NCBI GenBank assembly: GCA_913048145.1
Contig: CAJWVP010000086.1
Coordinates: 1 to 9,773 of the forward strand
Length of the DNA: 9,773 bases
Source: an uncultured Rhodospirillaceae bacterium
Lineage (GTDB): Bacteria; Pseudomonadota; Alphaproteobacteria; Rhodospirillales; Casp-alpha2
Direction of reading: 5' to 3'
This document shows positions 5,585-9,773 of this stretch, piece by piece (the stretch's first letter is position 1; every line of letters starts with the position of its first letter). The notes under the pieces are model-generated. The model had not been told where the DNA came from, did not search any database, and saw only the letters and a list, made by a program, of their open reading frames with translations. A program made the position numbers and the translations under genes.

Positions 5585-5818
5585 ATGACCGAAGACATCA
5601 TCGCGTCCGGGATCACACCCGCATCCACCATGAACGCCGAGGCCTTTGCCCATTGGGGCCTCAATGAAGTCGCCTATATCAAGCAGACGGAACTGAACGG
5701 CGTTCCCGTCTATGCTGTGCACGCGGCCAATGGTGACCCACTGGCCACTGCTCCCGCGCGCAACGTGGCCGCCGCCTTGGTCCTACAAAATGAACTGACC
5801 CCCGTCGATGCCCATTAG
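5585..5818 (+). CDS. DUF1150 family small protein
   Basis: 77 aa, ATG 5585 with SD AGGAG at 5573-5577, 7 nt upstream. An ATG at 5580 meets a stop two codons later and is not used. The sequence (ITPASTMNAEAFAHWGLNEV, VAYIKQTE, GVPVYAVHAANGDPLATAPAR, AAALVLQNELTPV) fits DUF1150: an Ala-rich N-terminal segment with the LG/GLNEVAYIK core, then a short beta-rich segment with the Asp-Gly-like turn and a C-terminal helix. The family is found in alphaproteobacteria, commonly next to hsp20, and has no established function. The 63-bp gap and same orientation suggest cotranscription with hsp20 and a role in the same stress response, perhaps binding Hsp20 or its clients; that is inference. There is no signal peptide or membrane segment. 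Confidence 0.85.
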   Translation: MTEDIIASGITPASTMNAEAFAHWGLNEVAYIKQTELNGVPVYAVHAANGDPLATAPARNVAAALVLQNELTPVDAH

Positions 5819-5858
5819 ACGCACCGCTTTTTGACCTGCTTTCTGCGCCTAAGATAGG

Positions 5859-5878
5859 CTTCCCGCGACACCGGGAGG
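5859..5878 (+). promoter_or_regulatory. Hairpin burying the SD of the 38-codon ORF
   Basis: CTTCCCG (5859-5865) pairs with CGGGAGG (5872-5878), 7 bp including one U-G wobble, with the 6-nt loop CGACAC. The complete SD GGGAGG of the following small ORF lies in the 3' arm, so the RNA would mask ribosome access until the stem opens. It could also be read as a 3' hairpin of the hsp20-DUF1150 transcript, but no T tract follows it. Confidence 0.4.
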
Positions 5879-5883
5879 TAATC

Positions 5884-6000
5884 ATGGAAACATCCAATCG
5901 CGGCTTCCGCGACCCCTTCGATGGGATCGCCCTGATCAACACGGGGGAGATTATATCGTTAAGCAGGTTGCCGACATGGGCACCCACTGAAGGTTCTTAG
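5884..6000 (+). CDS. Possible small protein of 38 aa, unknown
   Basis: ATG 5884 follows a near-perfect SD (GGGAGG, 5873-5878) by 5 nt and the frame ends at TAG 6000. The product begins METSNRGFRDPFDGIALINT and ends with RLPTWAPTEGS; it has no membrane segment or family I recognise. The SD strength argues for translation. The short length, and a G5 run (5943-5947) after which a different frame reads GDYIVKQVADMGTH before a stop, leave room for a frameshifted relic of a slightly different small protein. It lies 65 bp after DUF1150, so it could be a third gene of the heat-shock unit. Its last 4 nt overlap the convergent minus-strand gene. Confidence 0.4.
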   Translation: METSNRGFRDPFDGIALINTGEIISLSRLPTWAPTEGS

Positions 6001-6212
6001 TCGACACGGCGGTAAAAGTCCGTATCCAGCAAGACCCGTTCTGACAGAGTGCGCATGCGGCTGGTGTAGCCCTCCCGTACCACCTGATAGTGGGGAATGG
6101 AGACCGTGGGGCTACCCGTTCCGGCGACGATCCACACGGTTTTAGGATCGTCCGTTTTCACAAAACGGTCACCAATGTCGATCTTGTTGTTGTTGTTCTT
6201 GAACACAGGCAA
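5997..6212 (-). CDS. Conserved-looking hypothetical protein, 71 aa
   Basis: The start is TTG at 6212, 4 nt after the SD GGAGG; a GTG two codons in is an alternative start with 10-nt spacing. The protein reads as a small single beta-rich domain. A run of four Asn (from AAC repeats) precedes KIDIGDRFVKTDDPKTVWIV (about 10-29), followed by PHYQVVREG, then the TLSERVLLDTDFYRRV ending. The layout IGDRFVKxDDPxTVWxV with a C-terminal LLDxxFYRRV recalls short hypothetical proteins of rhodospirilla-type bacteria, but I know of no function. It has neither cysteines nor a signal or membrane segment. It is convergent with the 38-codon ORF, with a 4-nt overlap of the stop regions. Codon use fits the neighbours, and I consider it a real gene. 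Confidence 0.6.
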   Translation of the reverse strand: MPVFKNNNNKIDIGDRFVKTDDPKTVWIVAGTGSPTVSIPHYQVVREGYTSRMRTLSERVLLDTDFYRRVD

Positions 6213-6295
6213 ATATCCTCCGAGCCTTCATAACTTCACGCGACACAGGACATAAGCCGAAATCCCGACATTCGCAAGGTAGCATAAAAATGAGT

Positions 6296-6550
6296 TTATA
6301 CAGGGCAGCCACGGCCCCTTATCATTCGTCTTAGGGTGGCCATCTGGCGTCGTTTTGGCGACGTTCCATGGCCCGCCATTCTCTCATTACGGCGCGGCAA
6401 GGACCACCATTGACCCTTGTGGCGATCTGTGGACCCTCGCCCAATTCTATTCCAGTCAATCCCGGGACCCGGATCGCGGCGCCGATCGTAGTAAGCGCGT
6501 AAATTCTCGTCAGAGGTGATTTGAAGCAATATAGGGTGATCGTCACTCAA
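6296..6550 (-). CDS. Doubtful small ORF, 84 aa, basic
   Basis: TTG at 6550 is preceded by AAGGAG with 8-nt spacing, which is the main reason to keep it. The product starts with SDDHPILLQITSDENLRAYY and then becomes very Arg-, Trp- and Gly-rich and basic, ending MIRGRGCPV. I recognise no domain. A GTG in another frame at 6546 could use the same SD and would give a 71-residue protein (MTITLYCFK...). Both frames are open, so it is unclear which, if either, is made. The second half looks like non-coding translation, so this may be a truncated or decayed gene. Confidence 0.3.
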   Translation of the reverse strand: MSDDHPILLQITSDENLRAYYDRRRDPGPGIDWNRIGRGSTDRHKGQWWSLPRRNERMAGHGTSPKRRQMATLRRMIRGRGCPV

Positions 6551-6907
6551 CGAATATGCTCCTTGCCGAATCCTGAGAGTCTAACAGGTTTCCTCGGCCA
6601 ACAAAGCTAAACTCCACCGGTATGCGACGAGAATTCGTTATTCGAGTGCTCTTGGCAACACCCAATCACATAGGACTGAGCGTTAATTCCAAAGGGCTAA
6701 AATATCCTTGGCCTGGTCCAACGGGTTCATCTTTGTACCCTCCTAGTCTGGCGCCTTGTGAAGCGCGGGTAATTCTTATCACATTCGTTGGATCAAATCA
6801 GTATGAACAACCTCGAGGGCGCAGCTATAAATCCTCATGCTACGGGCCCATCGCGTCATCATTCCCCAGCCCCTTGACGGACGCGCGCGGGAGCGGTACT
6901 CGGGCAG
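6551..6907. other. Non-coding stretch upstream of the helicase gene
   Basis: Lower in GC than the flanking genes and without a credible gene. A possible promoter for the helicase gene is TATAAA at 6826-6831 (5/6 to the -10 consensus) with ATGAAC (3/6) 17 nt upstream at 6803-6808; this would leave a leader of about 70 nt. A TAAAAT at 6698-6703 has no matching -35. I see no repeats, tRNA or strong hairpins. Confidence 0.3.
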
Positions 6908-9664
6908 ATGGCCTTTGCCAGTCCCCAAATCAGACTACCCCGGCAACCTGCCATCGTGGCGGACCTCAAATCGTGTGTCTGGCTGAGCCCGGACGGCGAG
7001 ATCGAGAACATTCACCCTGAAACCGCCCGGGGCCGGATAGACAACGGCGTGATCCCAATAGTCTGCCACGCCCGTTCGGCTGCGCGGCGCCTAAGTACGG
7101 CGCCTTTTCCGACCCTGGATATCCTGGAGCTGTTTGCCTTCACCTATCCGGCCCAATTTGCGTTGCCGACACCCCTCGGTATCGCCGAGGCCCTGGGCCT
7201 GGCGTTGCCGTCATCGCCGGAGCGCGCAGCTGAATCTTTAATGGCCTCCGCGAGGGCCATGCTGGCGGACCTGGGAGACGATCGACGTGGCGGAGAAGAC
7301 GCTATCGCCATCGCCACGGTCATGGCCCAGTCCGGGTGGTCCTGGGGACCGGCTGTGCTGACGGCGCTCGGCGCGCCCGAAGGCGCGCATTCCAGCGCGG
7401 CACGCCAGGGGCTTCGGATTTGGGCACGCCTGCCCGATTGGCAAGAGGTCCAACCTGAGCCGCCGCCAGACAATCAAGTGATACAGCCTAGCGATGCCCT
7501 GAACCGCCTAGATGAATTGCTAGGCGGCAGCGCCGAAAATCGCCAAGGCCAACGCGACTTTACCGAGACCTGCTCGATAGCGTTTCAGCCGCGCAACCAC
7601 CGCGGCGAACCGCATCTGGTCCTGGCGGAGGCCGGGACAGGCGTTGGCAAGACACTGGGTTATGTGGCTCCGGCAAGCCTGTGGTCAGAGCGCAACCTGG
7701 GCACAGTGTGGATCTCCACCTTCACCCGCAACCTGCAACGCCAGCTGGATGCGGAACTAGACCGTTTGTGCCCGACCCCTGTAGAGAAGGACGCTCGGGT
7801 TGTGATTCGCAAGGGACGGGAGAACTATCTCTGCCTTTTGAACCTTGCCGACGCCGTTGCCCGCCTGTCGGGCCGCGGCGCGCCGGATGCCGTTGGCCTA
7901 GGGCTAATCACCCGCTGGGCGTCGGCGACCCGCGACGGTGACATGGTCGGGGGCGACTTTCCAGCCTGGCTAGTGGACCTATTGGGATCACGCCTGACCG
8001 TGGAGATGACGGATACGCGCGGCGAATGCATCTACTCGGCGTGCGATCACTATCGCAAATGCTTCATCGAACGGACCGTCCGACGGGCCCGGACGGCCGA
8101 CATAGTGGTCGCCAATCATGCCTTGGTGATGGTCCAAGCGGCCATGGGTGGCGGCGAGGAGGGCGTGCTGCCGCAACGATATGTCTTCGACGAAGGTCAT
8201 CATCTGTTCGATGCCGCCGACAGCGCCTTTTCGGCGCACCTGTCGGGGCGGGAGACGGCGGACCTCAGGCGATGGTTGGTTGGCCCGGAGCAAGCGCGTA
8301 GCGGCGGCCGGGGTCGTGGCCTCCGGGACCGGGTCGGCGATCTTGTATCTGGGGACGACAAGGCCAAAGAATGCGTCGATGAAGTTCTCAGCGCAGCGCG
8401 TGCGCTACCCGGCGCCGGATGGGGCCAACGGCTAGGAGGGGGCGAACCCGTGGGCCCAGCGGAGGCGTTCCTGGCGCTTGTCCGCCAGCAGGTCTACGCC
8501 CGTGACGCCAATCCGGACGGTCTATACGACATGGAAACGGACGCCCGACCGCCCGTCGACGGCCTCCTAGACGCCGCGGCATGCCTGGATGCGGCATTGC
8601 TGCGCCTGGAAGGTCCGTTGCTCGAGCTGAGCAAGAGCCTACTGGTGCGCTTGGACTGCGAGGCGGACGATCTGGAACCGGCAGCCCGGGCGCGCATCCA
8701 TGGCCTGTGCCGGTCACTGACCCGCCGGGGCCTACAGCCCATGGCTGCCTGGCGCTCTATGCTGACAGCCCTATCCGGCGACACCCCAGCGCTCTTCGTC
8801 GACTGGTTCGGGGTTTCAAGAACTGGCGGGCGCGACGTAGATGTGGGGTTTTTTCGGCATTGGCTGGACCCCACGCAACCACTTGCCGAAACCGTCTTCG
8901 AACCGGCCCACGGGGTTTTGATCACGTCCGCCAGCCTGCGCGATCACGTAGGCGATGAGGGGGAGGACGGTTGGGCCAACGCGGATACCCGTGTCGGTGC
9001 TGGCTATATCGCGGCAGAGTCCCATCAGGCGACGCATCCCTCGCCCTTCGACTACGCGGGTGAGACTCGGATTTATGTGATCGGTGACATCAACCGCAAC
9101 AACGCGGACGAGGTATCCGCGGCTTATCGGGAGCTGTTCTTGGCCGCGGGCGGCGGCGGTTTAGGCCTGTTCACGGCCATCCACCGATTGCGCGCCGTGT
9201 ACGAGCGGATCGCGCCGCCATTGGAGGCCGCAAACCTGCCCCTGTTGGCCCAGCATGTGGAACCCCTGGATACGGGCACGCTCATCGATATCTTCCGAGC
9301 GGAGGAGGATACCTGCCTGCTGGGTACGGACGCCGTGCGCGACGGGGTTGACGTTCCCGGCCGCTCGCTGCGTCTGATCGCCTTCGATCGCGTACCTTGG
9401 CCGCGCCCGACAATCCTGCACCGGGCCCGGAAAACCACTTTTGGTGGGCGCGCTTACGATGAGATGCTGACCCGCCTTAAACTCAAGCAGGCCTATGGCC
9501 GGCTGCTCCGCCGCCACGGTGATCGGGGTGTATTCGTCATGCTCGATCGAGGCCTGCCGAGCCGCCTACTCAGCGCCTTCCCACCCGACGTTGACGTGCA
9601 GCGGGTAGGCCTTGCGGAAGCCCTACGTGACATCCGATCTTTTCTACCCAAGCCGGAATTCTGA
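6908..9664 (+). CDS. DinG/XPD-family Fe-S DNA helicase, long alphaproteobacterial form
   Basis: 918 aa from ATG 6908. The SD is weak (GGGAG about 13 nt upstream), but the N-terminus (LPRQPAIVADLKSCVWLSPDGEI) fits relatives. Family members are ATP-driven 5'-3' superfamily 2 helicases that unwind forked DNA, R-loops or G-quadruplexes in repair. The first 200 residues are a non-helicase region (CHARSAARRL, DILELFAFTYPAQFALPTP). Then come Walker A AEAGTGVGKT (Lys248, Thr249), motif Ia STFTRNLQRQL at 270-280, the Fe-S cluster cysteines Cys309, Cys374, Cys379 and Cys385 (last three spaced C-x4-C-x5-C, as in E. coli DinG), VVANHAL at 400-406, Walker B FDEGHH at 427-432, and motif VI QAYGRLLRR at 861-869 (Gln861, Gly864, Arg865, Arg868). 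All key residues are present, so it should be active. There is no DnaQ-type exonuclease domain. It probably stands alone as a transcription unit. Confidence 0.93.
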   Translation: MAFASPQIRLPRQPAIVADLKSCVWLSPDGEIENIHPETARGRIDNGVIPIVCHARSAARRLSTAPFPTLDILELFAFTYPAQFALPTPLGIAEALGLALPSSPERAAESLMASARAMLADLGDDRRGGEDAIAIATVMAQSGWSWGPAVLTALGAPEGAHSSAARQGLRIWARLPDWQEVQPEPPPDNQVIQPSDALNRLDELLGGSAENRQGQRDFTETCSIAFQPRNHRGEPHLVLAEAGTGVGKTLGYVAPASLWSERNLGTVWISTFTRNLQRQLDAELDRLCPTPVEKDARVVIRKGRENYLCLLNLADAVARLSGRGAPDAVGLGLITRWASATRDGDMVGGDFPAWLVDLLGSRLTVEMTDTRGECIYSACDHYRKCFIERTVRRARTADIVVANHALVMVQAAMGGGEEGVLPQRYVFDEGHHLFDAADSAFSAHLSGRETADLRRWLVGPEQARSGGRGRGLRDRVGDLVSGDDKAKECVDEVLSAARALPGAGWGQRLGGGEPVGPAEAFLALVRQQVYARDANPDGLYDMETDARPPVDGLLDAAACLDAALLRLEGPLLELSKSLLVRLDCEADDLEPAARARIHGLCRSLTRRGLQPMAAWRSMLTALSGDTPALFVDWFGVSRTGGRDVDVGFFRHWLDPTQPLAETVFEPAHGVLITSASLRDHVGDEGEDGWANADTRVGAGYIAAESHQATHPSPFDYAGETRIYVIGDINRNNADEVSAAYRELFLAAGGGGLGLFTAIHRLRAVYERIAPPLEAANLPLLAQHVEPLDTGTLIDIFRAEEDTCLLGTDAVRDGVDVPGRSLRLIAFDRVPWPRPTILHRARKTTFGGRAYDEMLTRLKLKQAYGRLLRRHGDRGVFVMLDRGLPSRLLSAFPPDVDVQRVGLAEALRDIRSFLPKPEF

Positions 9665-9697
9665 GCCTCATCATAGCTTACGGTGCAGGTCGACACC

Positions 9698-9773
9698 TCA
9701 CAGGGCTTCGAATTTTACCAAGCCGACGTCTGCCGCATTGATGACGCCCTCTGCCCCGTCAGCACGGCGCCGC
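9698..9773 (-). CDS. Possible C-terminal end of an unknown gene (partial)
   Basis: A minus-strand frame enters from the right edge and ends at TGA 9700-9698, 33 bp after the helicase stop and convergent with it. The last residues would be DGAEGVINAADVGLVKFEAL. The stretch looks protein-like but is too short to assign. The plus strand over the same bases is also open from a GTG at 9683 (QVDTSQGFEFYQAD...), without an SD, so the strand is not certain. Confidence 0.3.
   Translation of the reverse strand, partial: RRRADGAEGVINAADVGLVKFEAL

Noticed and set aside
6180..6200. GTT/AAC trinucleotide repeat
   Set aside because: Only four full units encoding four Asn at the start of the 71-aa protein; too short to call a functional repeat.
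9700..9773. Resemblance of the residues GVINAADVGLV at the right edge to a dockerin repeat
   Set aside because: The calcium-loop spacing of a dockerin is not kept (one residue short, missing acidic ligands) and only about 24 residues are visible.
1..9773. CRISPR array, tRNA/rRNA, insertion sequence or toxin-antitoxin module
   Set aside because: No regular direct repeats with spacers, no cloverleaf-like segment with conserved arms, no transposase motifs or terminal inverted repeats, and no recognisable toxin or antitoxin pair were found on reading both strands.

Overview
The window looks like chromosome from an alphaproteobacterium, most likely of Rhodospirillales type. The evidence is the GC-rich coding sequence, a small heat shock protein followed directly by a DUF1150 gene (a typical alphaproteobacterial pair), a long DinG-family helicase with the N-terminal extension seen in that class, and an HutF-type deiminase. 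There are no rRNA or tRNA genes, CRISPR arrays, insertion sequences or phage genes that I can recognise.

Layout. Positions 1-2540 are read on the minus strand: a 5' portion of hutF running off the left edge, a metallo-beta-lactamase-fold hydrolase, and an ArsR-family repressor. The last 110 or so codons of the visible hutF frame do not look like HutF, so this is either a gene fusion or an assembly/recombination junction near 300-350. Positions 2547-3407 hold no intact gene. They contain a decayed, frameshifted remnant of a TPR-type glycosyltransferase on the minus strand and a plausible promoter for the next gene. Positions 3408-4793 (+) encode an intact class III omega-aminotransferase.

Positions 4794-5818 (+) form a heat-shock unit: hsp20 followed by a DUF1150 gene. 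The hsp20 leader is the most striking element of the window. It can fold into three consecutive hairpins, and the last one pairs the whole Shine-Dalgarno sequence with an anti-SD arm carrying one bulged G inside a UCGCU motif. That is the architecture of a ROSE-type RNA thermometer. After DUF1150 comes a 38-codon reading frame whose strong SD is also buried in a hairpin, convergent with a 71-residue conserved-looking hypothetical on the minus strand.

Positions 6213-6907 are poorly coding, apart from one doubtful minus-strand small ORF that has a good SD. Positions 6908-9664 (+) encode a 918-residue DinG/XPD-family iron-sulfur helicase with all key motifs intact. The right edge may hold the last 24 or so codons of another minus-strand gene.

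The genes do not form one pathway. The window combines histidine catabolism (hutF), a stress/proteostasis pair (hsp20-DUF1150), amine or omega-amino acid transamination, and DNA repair. The parts most worth attention are the hsp20 leader, the hutF discontinuity and the hairpin-masked small ORF.
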